In this document: positions 9,868-20,559 of the stretch, one piece after another
Layout: the number at the start of each line of letters is the position of its first letter
Numbering within the stretch: the first letter of the stretch is position 1
Origin: Lepidostoma basale
Lineage: Eukaryota > Arthropoda > Insecta > Trichoptera > Lepidostomatidae
Length of the DNA: 64,000 nucleotides
Reading direction: 5' to 3'
NCBI GenBank assembly: GCA_022606425.2
Contig: JAHDVF020000864.1
Location: 1,710,839-1,774,838, forward strand
Translations under genes and position numbers: made by a program
The notes under the pieces: model-generated
Database searches by the model: none
What the model was told of the DNA's origin: nothing
Seen by the model: only the letters and a program-made list of their open reading frames with translations

Positions 9868-10512
9868 TAGGTGCCAAAATGAGAGCAGTGTTGGTTAGCT
9901 GTATATTGTATGCGGATGACGCTGTCCTACTTGCAGACAACGAGCATGAACTACAAGTCTTGGTGACTAGTATGTATGACGTATGCTTGCGAAATTGATA
10001 TGTTTGAGGCAGTCAAAAAGTAAATGGTGCCCTTAATGTAGACATCGTAAATGCCTATCCAAAAAAGGTAAAATGGCAGTGCGTAATGGTGTTATTGTAC
10101 CGACCCTTGAGTATGGAAGCGAAGCATAGGAATGGCAAAAGAAGTGAATAATATAATGTCGAATGAAATTATAAGAAGTGAATGCAGTGTGAATGAAAGT
10201 GTTATGAACAAAATAATGAAAGGAACATTGAAATGATTTAGACACATGAAAAAAATGGTAAAAAAACTATATGTTTATGAAGTTAATGGAACTAGAAATA
10301 TAGAAAGACCCACGAGTACGTGGCATAATCAAATCAATCAAATATTCAATGTCGGGCAAGTGAGTAGTCGGAGAAATTGACGTGCATGCATGTCACGATG
10401 TATGAATGTTGAGGAGGCGAGAGAATTGTTTCCAGAGAAAAAAGTGTGGCAGTCCATTTTATCTGCCTACCCCTTCGGGGAGACTGAGTGATGGTGAGCA
10501 AGTTAGTTTCGT
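9868..10512 (+). mobile_element. LINE-B fragment with RT catalytic motif
   Basis: This copy reaches further 5' than most. At 9900-9992 the frame reads CILYADDAVLLADNEHELQV, then LVTSMYDVCLRN and a stop. YADD is the RT catalytic motif (9909-9920), so LINE-B is a non-LTR retrotransposon. After a shift come VNGALNVDIVNAYPKKVKW, LEYGSEA, RSECSVNESVMNKIMKGTLK and QINQIFNVGQVSSRRN. It ends TGCCTACCCCTTCGGGGAGA with a worn GATGGTGAGCAAGTTAGTTT tail. Several stops and frameshifts make it a dead copy. The YADDAVLLA form suggests an RTE-like clade, but this is not certain. Confidence 0.7.
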
Positions 10513-12039
10513 AATTAATATTTTAATATTGTACATACATACTTCATCTTTCATATTTCATCTTTGGTTTTAAAAACACGCTTTTTATACGACATTACCA
10601 ACGTAAAACTGCACACGCGTTATGATTTTTAATATAACTTTTTACTATGTGGCGGAGTAATTCAAATATGTATTATTAAACAGCTCACGTATTTTATTAT
10701 ATGCTTTTACGTGGTGTGTTGGTTTTGGTGTAATTAATGGCGTGTTCCTATTCAGAGCTTTTTGTTTTTCTGTAATCTTTGTACATAATTTGTCGCTTGA
10801 AACAACGAACAAAACACCTTTTGTCGAATAGACGAGATAATATTGAAGGGATGTTGATATAGTATATGGTATATCAACAGCGCTATTTGATTTAAAAAAT
10901 AATTATTTATTTATTTCAATACATATCAAAACAAAAAATTACAATATTATATTAGGATAAGATAAAGGATTTTAATTTTTTGTGATTTTATTTAGAACAC
11001 ACTTGCTCGAATTGGTAAATATTTGGACAATATTTTTGCCCAAAAAATCACCCGAAGGCTTATGTGTTTTGAAAATATAGCATACAGTTATTTACATATG
11101 GGCATCTGAATACAGCCAAATGTGAAAACTTCACCCTTAATATATATAATACATACTAAAAACATTCAGTTCTACAGTACAAAAAAAAAAGGTTGGTAAC
11201 TGCATCTGTCTTGTATTTATTTGTATTTATTCGTAAGAAATAAATATTTTACGATAAATTGGCGAGTATTGAAATTCGTTTTTTTTTACTTAATACAAAA
11301 AAGTTCTAAATAAAAGGCTTCTTTGCTTTAAGAATACAATATTTCTTAATTTATAATTGATGGTAAATATTAAATGTATACGTTTAGAAAAAATATTTTG
11401 ATTTGTGAAATATTTTTATATGCTTTTGAATTAATCTTTGTTCATTTTATATTTATTAAATATATTTGTTTTCTCAGCCAAGCTATGAAAAAAATTAATA
11501 ACTCTATGATTTCAATATTTATGTTACGTTATAAATGTAAACATAGGTCTAATGTAGGCTAATTTGTACAGCGGAGTTTTCGTGAATATTTCACTATAAG
11601 AGCGCTTTGTGTTAAATGTGCTATAATTAAATTGTTTTTTTAGTCAAGGAAATATTTTTTTAAAAATAACCATTGAGTAGGTTGAACAAAGAGAGAAATA
11701 TTTTTGTATGCTTTTGAATTAATCTTTGTTCATTTTTTAATAATTAAAATATTTGTTTTCTCAGCCAAGCTGTAAATAAAATAAATAACTTTAAGATTTC
11801 AATATTTATTTAATAATAAATAATTAAATACATGTGATGTGAACTATATTATATTGATCAAATAAAAGCCGCTACATGACGATGTATGTAAAAAATGTTC
11901 CGTGGTGAACATATATGAGATTTGTTCTGAATTTGAAAGAAGAACATTAGTTTATTTGATGAGTGCTATATTTTTACAATAACAAAACCTTGAATGCATT
12001 TTTTTATAATTCTAACAAAAGGAAATATCAAATTTATTG
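10513..12039. other. AT-rich spacer
   Basis: No gene is recognised. A short palindrome, GTTGATATAGTATATGGTATATCAAC with central TATG (10855-10880 region), is the only structure. A near-duplicate pair, TATGCTTTTGAATTAATCTTTG at 11420 and 11707, with shared flanks TTTGTTTTCTCAGCCAAGCT, shows an old ~300-bp local duplication. Confidence 0.45.
11414..11830. repeat. local direct duplication
   Basis: The block at 11414-11525 (ATATTTTTATATGCTTTTGA through TTTGTTTTCTCAGCCAAGCT to TTTCAATATTTAT) recurs at 11698-11815 with a few differences and small gaps. Spacing is about 285 bp. No coding sequence. Confidence 0.55.
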
Positions 12040-12230
12040 TTAATAAACAAAAAAAATATATACTTTTGCATGAAGCACATAATTTGTGGTGTGGCATTAT
12101 AGAAAATAACATTAACATACTTTAATGACATTTACAACACAATTTTTTTTTGTTAAAACCAATCAGTTTTGCTCTGTTTTTTGTAACCAACCCTTACGAA
12201 GCTCCGGCGGGAACGAACCCGGATGGTTTT
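12040..12230. repeat. Q-family repeat
   Basis: Has the family phrases GAAGCACATAATTTGTGGTG and TTTACAACAC. A minus-strand core remnant (AGAGCAAAACTGATTGG, 12153-12169 region) and a plus-strand module (12178-12222) stand back to back. Confidence 0.5.
12178..12222 (+). ncRNA. hammerhead-like module (Q family)
   Basis: Reads ACCAACC, CUUACGA, one A, a hairpin GCUCC-GGC-GGGA(A)C, then GAACCCGGAUGG. The flank ACCAACC could pair with GGAUGGUU as stem I. GAAAC is changed to GAACC, so this copy is degenerate. Confidence 0.35.
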
Positions 12231-13256
12231 AACTCCAATAAAAGAGTCGTGTAAAAACTATTCATAGTGTGTCAATATACATATTTTTAATATATTCGAG
12301 TACTTGTAATGCAAACCTGAGGAACAAAATTCCTTTTCGTTTTTCTATAATCTATTTATCCTAAAAAAACTATGGAAATAATGACACCATTAAATAACAT
12401 AATGATTATATTTGAAAGGCAAACTGTAAAAAAAATTTAATTAAAAAAATATAAGAATACATAAGTTTGCATTTTTTTTATATACTGCTTTCGATATTTT
12501 GCAATTTAAAATTAATGAAATTTTTCCTGCCATAATAGTCAATGGCAATGAATGATGGTCCAATAGAGCAATGTTAAAAACAAACAAATTTACAAAATTA
12601 ACAATTAAAGTTAAACATGAAAATAAAAAAAATATTAAAACAAAGGAAAATAACAAGAATTGGTGTTTATTAATCGAACTTGCGGCGTGTGAATATCACA
12701 GTTTCATTGTTTTTATAATCATAAATTGTATGCTTAATTACATACACATTGATTAAATAAAAAATCTGTTCGGAATGTACACTTTATAACCAGGAATTCA
12801 TGTTTGAGCGGATTATCACAATAAGTTGTTAATATTACTTGGGATCTCTTAGGTTTACCAATGTTTCGGATATAATTTTTTTTTTATCTAGGAAGATATT
12901 TTATACTATGTTCGATATCCTAATTTTTCGCTTTGTTAGAAAGATATCAGTTATTATGGAGAAACGAGTAAATGATATGAACAGCTGAATATAAGAAAAA
13001 ATTGTAAATTAAAATTAAAAGTATTTTTAGTTAATTTCACTTCAACTAATTCCTTTAAAATCTCAATCGTGTAGTATCATTATGAATATTAGTCACACCC
13101 GTACTTGCATTTGAATTATATGGAAGCTAAAAATTAAAAAAAAATTAGTCACATTTTTTTTAATCATCATTAACACTAATTTATTATACAGAATCTATAA
13201 AATTCAACCCTCCACTATAATTATTTTATATATAAGCGTAACAAACTTTGATGCAG
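12231..13256. other. AT-rich spacer
   Basis: Short open frames on both strands near 12441-12756 overlap each other in AT-rich sequence and show no domain. Nothing else was recognised. Confidence 0.5.
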
Positions 13257-13300
13257 TTACCAGAAGATGGCAATGAGCTGCCGAAACCGGTCGAAGTTAC
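13257..13300 (+). ncRNA. hammerhead-like module (H variant)
   Basis: Reads CAGAAGA, one U, hairpin GGCA-AUGAGC-UGCC, then GAAAC-CG-GU-C. U4 of the core is A. Flanks GCAGTTAC and GAAGTTAC do not form a good stem I, so only the inner architecture is preserved. Confidence 0.35.
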
Positions 13301-13814
13301 AAACGTAAGTGAAATTGACTAAATATACATTTAAACTTTTTTTTAACAAAATTTATTTAGTTTCATTATTAACAATGATGACATAAATATTGTATAAATT
13401 TTGCGTTTGTGTGTAAAATTTGTTTGAAATGAAGTATATATTTATTTTGTATATAATTTTATAATTAACTTGATAAAGTAGAAATGCTTGTAACATAAAT
13501 AATCTTATACATATTATATAATATATTTATGTATACATTCTTAAAACATAAGTGTAAAATTAAATAAGGAAGCGGGGTCTTACGCTTAATAGTTTAATTC
13601 TATACTAAAATATATAAATCCTAATTTGTAAATAAAAAAAACTCTTTGCATTCGATCATATTGTAATATAGAAAATATTTCAACTTCTTATTATAGTGAA
13701 AAGTAAAAGTAAAAATATATTGTATTGTATATAGGTATGAATATTTTGAATAAAAATTATTTGAAGATATATCGTGTTTGTACCTTTATTTAATAAAATA
13801 ATTTGTACTTAATT

Positions 13815-13925
13815 TTTTATTTGAAGCACTTAATTTGTGGATTTAAACTAAAAATTAACAAATGAGTCGTCAATAATTCATGACGCCACCCGGTTTCGCT
13901 TGTACAGCTTTGTCAGGGCAATATT
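13815..13925 (-). repeat. Q-family repeat with hammerhead-like module
   Basis: Family phrase GAAGCACTTAATTTGTGG at the left. On the minus strand at 13883-13921: CUGACAA, one A, GCUGUACAAGC, then GAAAC-CG-GG. The hairpin is GCUUGUACAAGC-like with one deletion. Confidence 0.45.
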
Positions 13926-14625
13926 AAACAGATTTTGTGAATGTGTTGATTTTATTTGACTTGTTAATTAAATAAGTAAGATTTATATTGACGATATGTT
14001 AAGAAGAAATAAAATATTCCGCGTTGGGAGAACTAAATAAATATTAATTTACATATTCAAAAAGAGGAAAAACCGTTTCTTAATTAATACAAAAAACATA
14101 ATTATGTAATTTCCTTGTAAATATTCAAAGTTTGTTAAAAATATTTGTTTAATGAATTTAAACTTTTTTTACATAATATGCGATATAATAAGTAGCTCTC
14201 TACTTGGTTATATCTACTTTATTAATATGGATACTATATATAATAGTTCTGTTTTATAATAGTCCTTTCAAACATACTTCTATGTATGTATAAAATAAGA
14301 AGCGTGGAGAAGTTATTATGGACGATACACGACGGAGAAGCATTGGACAACATCGAGGAAACATCATAAGGTATAATAAGAAGAAGATATGTATTCAACG
14401 GATTTTTTGGGGCAAAAAACTTGTTTTCTTGCATTTTATATATTTAAAAAAAATAGTTCAGAATATGTACTCAACCAAAAGAGCTTACTATTACAAACAA
14501 AAAACAAAAGCTAAAATAATACCCAACTATGGCATTAATAAAAAAAAGCACGATAAAATGATGCATGTATTTTAGTGATGAATTTTTCAAAATATATAAA
14601 ATGCATACTTTATTTTGTTTGTACC
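13926..14625. other. AT-rich spacer with a LINE-like GAA tail
   Basis: At 14318-14395 the text GACGATACACGACGGAGAAG ... GTATAATAAGAAGAAGATATG looks like a LINE 3' end with an AAG-type tail, but too little is left to assign. Confidence 0.35.
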
Positions 14626-14822
14626 GAGGAAAACGTTGCATGATCAAATAAATCAAGCTTGAATATCAGCCACACGAGGAGTCGGAGAAATCAACGTGCG
14701 TGCATGACAAGACGTATGAATATTGAGGAGTCGAAAGAAGTATGTCAGGGGAAAAAAGCGTGGCAGTCAATTATTTCTTTCTAGACCTTCGGGGATACGG
14801 TGTGTTGGTAAGTTCGTTAGTT
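14626..14822 (+). mobile_element. LINE-B 3'-end fragment
   Basis: Matches from CCGAGGAAAACGTTGCATGA (PRKTLHDQINQ) to AAAAGCGTGGCAGTCAATTA, then CCTTCGGGGATACGGTGTG and a worn GGTAAGTTCGTTAG tail. An in-frame TGA follows INQA. Confidence 0.65.
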
Positions 14823-16314
14823 TATTTTTGTTAGATAAGTACGAATAAAATTTGTTTTGATCTAATAGAACTAAAAAATGTTTCCAGAATTAAAAAAATT
14901 TCATAAACGTCAAATAAAACAATTGACTTTTTATTATTGACTGTTCATCATTTAATTGTGTCAAATTATAAATAAAACCGGTTTCTGCTGCTAAATACAA
15001 AATTATAAATTCGACCATTTTATTTTCTTTCAAATTACTGCCATGAATCGTGCCTTGGAATATCCGCAGAGAGATGTCTTTGAACAATTACTTATGAAAA
15101 TGGATATTATGGATCAGTTTACGTTGATGTTGATTGTGATATCTATTAATGTACTGACTAAATTACTAATGAGTTAAAATTGTAAATTGTTTTGTCATTA
15201 TGTTGTGATTTTTTTAAATAGATTTATATCTACATTGAATATTCGTTTTATCATTGCTTTATGAAAACCAATACTAAAAAAGTAATGTTTTTGAACAATA
15301 TTATATAACTCCATAAAAAATTATTAATACGTATGAAAACTTCTGTTATTTTGAAGTTTTATTATATTTAATGTGAATGCCTTATTTTAATTAAAAAAAC
15401 ATTTTCTATTTATTTACTTTGCATCCACTTCAAGCACCTCTATGATATGTTAAATGTCAAATAATATAACCGTAAGTACTTTATTATGTCATAATAAATT
15501 TTTTAATAATTTGTAAATGGCATAAACAGTATACGGCTACACGGATGATTATGCCTAAGCAAGGCAAAACACATTATTCCCACAAAAAATAAAAATAACT
15601 TCTAGTAAACAGAGGTTTTATTAGTATTATTTAATAAGGTTGTGTTTGTAATATAAAAAAAAGCATAAAATATGAAATTAAGTAAAGAAAAACTATCAAC
15701 AATTTCACCTAATAATATCAATTAAAAATATATCTAAAACATATCTATTTCAATACATTGCTCTTAACATAACTTATTTTTATTTTGGCCATATAACTAC
15801 ATTTTACTGTACAAAATCCAATTGTAATCTGTCGGCGATCGTTGCTGGTAGTAAGTGATTTTTAAAAAATAATGGAATGCATCTAATATATTAAATTTAA
15901 CAAACCACACAATAAAATAAACAATAATTAAATCAGAAATCAAACTTTGAACGTTATATTAGCCGTTGTAATAATGATTTTTCTGTACGAAAAAAAAGAA
16001 ATCAAAAAAGGGGACATTAGAGACATCTGTATAAAAAAGTAAGAACTAAAATACAAACATTGAATTTTTTTGCGGGTCCTTATTTAACAAATCTTATACG
16101 TTCAAAATTACAAATTAATAAAAAATATTTGTATAAATATGCAAAAAAAACATGTTATCCATGCTGGGTAAAAATAAGTTAATTTATTTGATCCGAAGAG
16201 TTACTAAAGCTTACCGTTAGATGGTGTTATACTCTAGAATATTGATAATATTTGGTTTTTTTTTATAATCACGCAATTTCATACTATTTTCAAGATGAAT
16301 TATGATTACCTTAC
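14823..16314. other. AT-rich spacer with one T-family remnant
   Basis: At 15540-15625 lies a T-family piece: GGATGATTATGCCTAAGCAA, GGCAAAACACATTATTCCC and AGTAAACAGAGGTTTTATTA. The rest shows no gene or repeat. Confidence 0.4.
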
Positions 16315-16523
16315 CAAAATGGTTGGGTGAAGTGTCGTGAGTAATGATATATTGAGATTTAATATAGCCAGGAAGAAAATAATTGTATCTTCCCACCCTT
16401 TGATCATCCCCGGAGTGACGTAATCTGGATTTACTATTGAACATTCCCCGCATACAAAATTGTTCACCCTTGCCCATGTTCTGCTTTGTCTCTTGGTTGA
16501 TTCCTGGTACTTTATCCCAAATC
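16315..16523 (-). CDS. possible host-gene internal exon, function unknown
   Basis: On the minus strand a 209-nt block lies between an acceptor (TTGGTTTATTTCAG) and a donor (TTTTG|GTAAGG). Two frames are open throughout. One begins IWDKVPGINQETKQNMGKGE and ends YIKSQYIITHDTSPNHFG; the other begins FGIKYQESTKRQSRTWARVN and ends in hydrophobic residues. Neither matches a family known to me. In both frames the flanking intron sequence carries no obvious repeat. It is less AT-rich than its surroundings. A non-coding exon or chance splice signals are alternatives. Confidence 0.38.
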
Positions 16524-16780
16524 CTGAAATAAACCAACCGAGAAGAGCAAACAAAATACGAGTATATTTTATATCAACAGCGAGAAAATTGTGTGGGTCG
16601 CTTTGGAAATTTTCATTTATGGTTTAACAGTGTTTTATATTAGACTGACTTATGAGAAGATTAGCTTTTTGTCATCAACTTACTTAATTAATAAGCAACT
16701 CATTATTATATTTTTTAAATCGTTTAAATATTTAAAAAAAAATATTAAAATATTTATTGATTATTTACCGTGTACCAAGT

Positions 16781-17012
16781 GTGACGACTTTCGAGGCAGA
16801 GTGGAATGAGATATGTCTGCCACGCCGAAGGTCCCGGGATCGATTCCCAGCGATGGCATTGTGATTGTCACACTGTCTTTGGTCTGGTGTAGAATTCACG
16901 GGACAATCAAATGGCGATAGATAAGCTGTCTATTATATATCATAAGATTCAATAGGTAAAAATGTTGAATACACTAATTGGGTTCAAATAACCTGCTGTA
17001 TACAAATGTAGA
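16781..17012 (+). mobile_element. tRNA-derived SINE
   Basis: The 5' head has GAGGCAGAGTGGAA (box A-like) and GGGATCGATTCCCAG (box B-like), about 50 bp apart, as in tRNA-derived RNA polymerase III promoters. The body has CACACTGTCTTTGGTCTGGT, AGAATTCACGGGACAATC, the ATCATAAGATTCAATA segment and ACCTGCTGTATACAAATGTAG. Other copies lie at 19197, 21310, 23935, 25363, 29235, 29797 and 49875. A trailing AAGAACCAGCAACAATGTTA at 17055 shows that the copy may continue to ~17075. Confidence 0.75.
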
Positions 17013-17075
17013 GCACCGGTATACTTCCTCATTAAATGCCCAAGTGGCATCTCAAGAACCAGCAACAATGTTACA

Positions 17076-17689
17076 TATTTTACAAACCAATTCCTTTGAT
17101 TAAAAATAGTGAAGAAGACCAAGCATTGCGTCTTAAGGTTACCAGTTCTAGTGAGTCATTTTACTGTGTTTATAATAAGAAAGAAACCATAAACAACACT
17201 AAACATAGTTTATTTTGACATAAGCATCTAGTTCTTCAGAAAGACATTCATAAATAATCACCCGTTTAGTAATTTTAACACTTTAAATATATATTTTTAT
17301 ATTGTATTACATTCGTAGTAATTGTTGTTTTTTTCTTGTTACCTTTTATTTCGTATGCTGTTATTTTTTGTGGTTGTCATTTATATTATTGTTAAATTCC
17401 TTAGTTAGAGCTTCGTCGAGTTTATTTATTGATGTAAATTTTTATTACCTTTATTATTTAACTTAAATAGAAATCTTCCAGTAAAATGTTTAGAATGACG
17501 CTTTGTATGGAGTCACTTCAATAAAATGTCACAATTTTACGATAAACCAAACCAATTGGCTTATTAGATCAGGTAAAATAGGTATTTATGTTGTTATTTG
17601 AAATTTCATGGTAAAAGTTCATTGTAAATAATGAGAAGAAAAATGAAAAAAAAAAAATGTCTTTAAAGTATATATAGGTTTATGACTTC
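17076..17689. other. AT-rich spacer
   Basis: No gene is recognised. The 60-codon frame starting at 17036 overlaps the SINE 3' end and is not credible. Confidence 0.5.
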
Positions 17690-18040
17690 AACCGTTGTCG
17701 GCAGGTCGTCCATTCGCTTTCATGTCACTCCGCTCTAAGCAGACTGCATCCAGGTTATTCCGACGTGTCTGTTCAGATCATCTTTCCAGCGTAGTTGCGG
17801 TCGCCCTGCACTTCTCTTTGCCGTCCACGGTCTCCAAGTCAGCAGTCTTCTTGTCCACTTTTCATCTGAGCTTCTGGCTACGTGACCTGCCCATTGCCAT
17901 TTTAGAGTCGCCACTCGGTGGATGATGTCGGTGACATTTGTTTTTTCTCTCACCGTATCGTTTCTGACTCTGTCTCTTAGGCTTATTCCTAACATGGCTC
18001 TTTCCATGGCTCTTTGGGTCACTCGTAGTTTCTCGGACAC
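17690..18040 (-). mobile_element. RTE-like LINE RT C-terminal fragment
   Basis: A minus frame of ~101 codons (18040-17735) reads MSEKLRVTQRAMERAMLGIS, then LRDRVRNDTV, KWQWAGHVAR and SAGRPQLRWKDDL, and continues past a stop. The QRAMERAMLG ... WAGHVAR ... GRP..RW.DD pattern is the region following the RT domain in RTE-like insect LINEs often annotated as endonuclease-reverse transcriptase. It is cut at the 5' side and has lost its 3' tail. A sister copy lies at 22364-22690. Confidence 0.7.
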
Positions 18041-18156
18041 TAAATATATATTATAACTATTTAAGTTTATAATTAATTATGTATTTATTATGCGCATACC
18101 ATAAACTTCTTTCAATGTTTTATATAAAGGTACAAAACAATTGATTTGTTTGTTAG

Positions 18157-18480
18157 GGTCCGCTGGGGTAACGCTGAGAGATAAAATAAAAAGTTCACGC
18201 ATTCGCGATAGTCTGGGAGTTACGGTTATAAATAGTATGCTAGAAGAAAGGCAGATGAGATGGTACGGGTATTTAAATCGGAGACCACGAGACCACATAG
18301 TATAATGAGCTCAGTCTGTGAATTTTCCGCGTCAACCATCCAGAGGAAGACTTAGGAACACATGGATGATTCAGTGCAATAGCGTCTTGCGGAGAAATGG
18401 CTCGAGTGAGGGCGATACACAGAACCGTGCGAGGTACGGCCTGAGATCAAGAAGATCCATAACTTTGTGTTGTAGATGTT
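18157..18480 (+). mobile_element. LINE RT C-terminal fragment, third family
   Basis: Reads AGVTLRDKIKSSRIRDSLGV, MLEERQMRWYGYLNRRPRDH, two stops, then FPRQPSRGRLRNTWMIQCN and NGSSEGDTQNRARYGLRSR. The pattern RWYGH...RRP...GR...TW...D.....G.TEEDTQDRA is a known LINE post-RT tail distinct from the other families here. The frame changes near 18300. No microsatellite tail is left. Confidence 0.65.
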
Positions 18481-18536
18481 TAGTGTTTCTTTTTTCATAT
18501 ACTTCACTTTATTAAAAAAATAAAAATAAAATATAA

Positions 18537-18995
18537 AACATGTTTCGGACTTACCAGTGATATTATTATATTTAAATATTTAAAATATTATAATTTTTTT
18601 TACAAATGTGATCTGTAAAAGATGTTAAAATGATTTAATTTGGAACGTTTATGCTTTTGTCATAACAAAAATTACGAATAAATTTAAAATAATAATTTTA
18701 AGTTCTTATTGGGGTTCAGGTATTAACTTACAATACAGAAAATAAATCAAAGATTCTACTTGAAGTTAAATTTATTTGATTATTAATAATATTTTTTTTA
18801 ATTTTAATTGCTTTTTTAATTTCGAAAAATTTGAAATTGTTCAAAGATATATTTGTACAATATCATAAACATGCGAAATTTCAACGCCATTATCTTTACT
18901 TATTTAAAAAAATGTACAATATTTTATATATTTATGTTTATATAATATCACTGATGAAGGGCTGGTTAGTCCGAAACATGTTTGGTATTTAATTA
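18537..18995. repeat. E-family repeat with inverted hammerhead-like ends
   Basis: The left end has the minus-strand half-module CUGGUAAGUCCGAAACAUGUU (first 20 of it at 18537-18562) and the right end a complete plus-strand module (18944-18989). Between them are CTTATTGGGGTTCAGGTA and ATGCGAAATTTCAACGCC. The same internal phrases occur inverted at 19410-19785. Confidence 0.55.
18944..18989 (+). ncRNA. small hammerhead ribozyme-like module (best copy)
   Basis: All parts of a hammerhead can be laid out. Stem I: AAUAUCA (18944-18950) with UGGUAUU (18983-18989), seven pairs including one G-U. Core CUGAUGA (18951-18957). One extra A. Stem II: GGGCU-GGUU-AGUCC. Then GAAAC, loop AU, GU, and U as the base before the predicted cut at 18982/18983. 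Stem III is only A-U plus C-G, the reduced form reported for Penelope-like element hammerheads. The extra base before stem II departs from the standard core. Cleavage is not shown by sequence alone. Confidence 0.6.
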
Positions 18996-19196
18996 TTATT
19001 ATTTTAATAAAGTGAGCGTTGTATACTAAGAATATAAAAAAATAAACATTTATATATTTATATAGATACATACAGGTTTAAAATATTATAAAATTGACAG
19101 ATTTTTCTGAATTTGCTAACTACCTCATTGAAAAAGATCATTCATTTATTTATTAATTTTTATTTTTATTTTTATTTATTTTTTTATTTTATTTTT

Positions 19197-19409
19197 TTGA
19201 ACCCAATTACTGTATACAATTTATTTTGTAGCTATTATATTGATTCTCATGACATGTGATAGGTAGCCAATCTATCGCCATTTTATTGTCACGTGAATTC
19301 TACACCAGACCAATGACAGTGAGACAATCACACTGCCATCACCGGGAATCGAACTCGGGACCTTCGATATGGAAGTCAGAGCTCTTACCACTCTGCCACG
19401 AAGGTCGTC
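19197..19409 (-). mobile_element. tRNA-derived SINE
   Basis: The head on the minus strand has GGCAGAGTGGTAAGAGCTC (box A) and CCCGAGTTCGATTCCCG (box B). The body has GTCATTGGTCTGGTGTAGAA, ATCACATGTCATGAGAATCA and ATTGTATACAGTAATTGGG. Almost full length. Confidence 0.8.
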
Positions 19410-19785
19410 GAAGAAGTAAAGATAATGGCGTTGAAATTTTGCATGTTAATAATAGAAATATAATTTTAAGCAATCTCGAAACTTAAGAAATTAAAATTAA
19501 GAAAATATTATAAATAATGAAATAAATTTAACGTCAAGTCCAATCTTAGATTTATTTCCTTTGTTATAAGTAATTACCTGAACCCCAATAAGAACTTAAA
19601 ATTATTATTTTAAATTTTAAACTGAATCAGAATATTTGTTATAACAAAAGCAGAAACGTTCCAAAATAAATCTTTATAACAACTTTCAGATCATGTAAAC
19701 AATTTTATAATATTTTAAATCTGTATATAGGTATCTTTATAATGTATCACTGAAGAAGGACTGGTTGTCCGAAACACGCTATGTA
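19410..19785 (+). repeat. E-family repeat, opposite order to 18537-18995
   Basis: Carries the inverse of the internal E phrases (AAGATAATGGCGTTGAAATT, TACCTGAACCCCAATAAGAA, TTGTTATAACAAAAGC) and ends in a plus-strand module at 19741-19779. Confidence 0.5.
19741..19779 (+). ncRNA. hammerhead-like module (E family)
   Basis: CUGAAGA, one A, stem II GGAC-UGGUU-GUCC (four perfect pairs), then GAAACACGC. U16.1 appears changed to C, so this copy is probably inactive. Confidence 0.45.
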
Positions 19786-19786
19786 A

Positions 19787-20235
19787 TTTAACTAACTAAC
19801 TAACTAACCATCACGCCGTCGAGTAGGCAGAAAGAATGGACTACCACACTTTTCTTTCCTGACATATTTCTCTCGCTTCCTCAACATTCATACCTCGTAT
19901 CACAACGCGCGGCCATTTTCCTGACTCCTTTCATGGCCGACATTCAATATTTGATTTATTTGATCGTACCACGTTTTCCTCGGTCCTCCTCTATTTCTGG
20001 TTCCATTTACATCGTTAACATATAATTTTTTAACCATTCTTTCTTCATTCATTCTTTCCATGTGTCCAAACCATCTTAGTGATCCTTTCATTATTTTGTT
20101 CATGACACCATCATTTGCACCGCATTCACTTCTTATATTTTCATTCGACACTATCATACACAGAGTATCAACACATTCGTCTAAGAGATCTCATTTCTAC
20201 TGCATTTATTATATTTTCATCCTTTTTTTGCCAAA
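19787..20235 (-). mobile_element. LINE-B 3' fragment, (CTAA)n side at left
   Basis: Starts with five CTAA units (tail of a minus-strand copy). Reading inward: ERYVRKEKCG-type tail, RSQENGR, ILNVGHERSQ, GGPRKTWYDQINQ, EERMVKKLYVNDVNGTRNR, MKGSLRWFGHMERMNEERMV (19900-20157, 85 codons open) and further 5' MRSLRRMC-like sequence. It is flanked by two copies of an E-family end (see 20272). Confidence 0.75.
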
Positions 20236-20306
20236 TGTATTTATCTTTATGTATGTATCTTTATAATATGTATCACTGAAGGACTGGTTGTCCGAAACAT
20301 GTCAAT
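20236..20306 (+). repeat. second copy of the E-family right end
   Basis: The ~60-bp sequence ATCTTTATAATATGTATCAC ... CTGGTTGTCCGAAACATGTC repeats the sequence at 19726-19785, on the other side of the LINE-B insertion. The core here has lost three bases (CUGAAGGAC instead of CUGAAGAAGGAC) but GAAACAUGUC is intact. Confidence 0.55.
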
Positions 20307-20559
20307 GTAATTTTAATTGTTTTTATCTAAGTGTTGTTTAGACAAAGTGTGTAAAAAAAAAGGGAAATAAAGCAATAACAACACAAATTATGGCGAATAT
20401 AGAAGAAATTGATTTAATTATTCTTTATCAAAAATAAACGTTAAAAATTATGTTTAATATGAGCCCAATTTATTATGGTAATTCCTTATATTGTTTTTTG
20501 TGTCGTTTAAATAATGTTGTAATACCGTTGACTTCTTAAAAACAAAAATTAACAACTTT

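Noticed and set aside
12841..12880. CCAATGTTTCGGATAT as another hammerhead-like module
   Set aside because: Only the GAAACATTGG part is present on the minus strand; no stem II or core box can be drawn.
16781..16860. True tRNA gene
   Set aside because: Box A- and B-like words are present, but no cloverleaf can be drawn and the body continues as a SINE found eight times in the window.
19787..19808. (CTAA)n / (TTAG)n runs as interstitial telomere repeats
   Set aside because: The insect telomere unit is TTAGG. Here the unit is TTAG and it always follows the LINE-B 3' end, so it is a retrotransposon tail.
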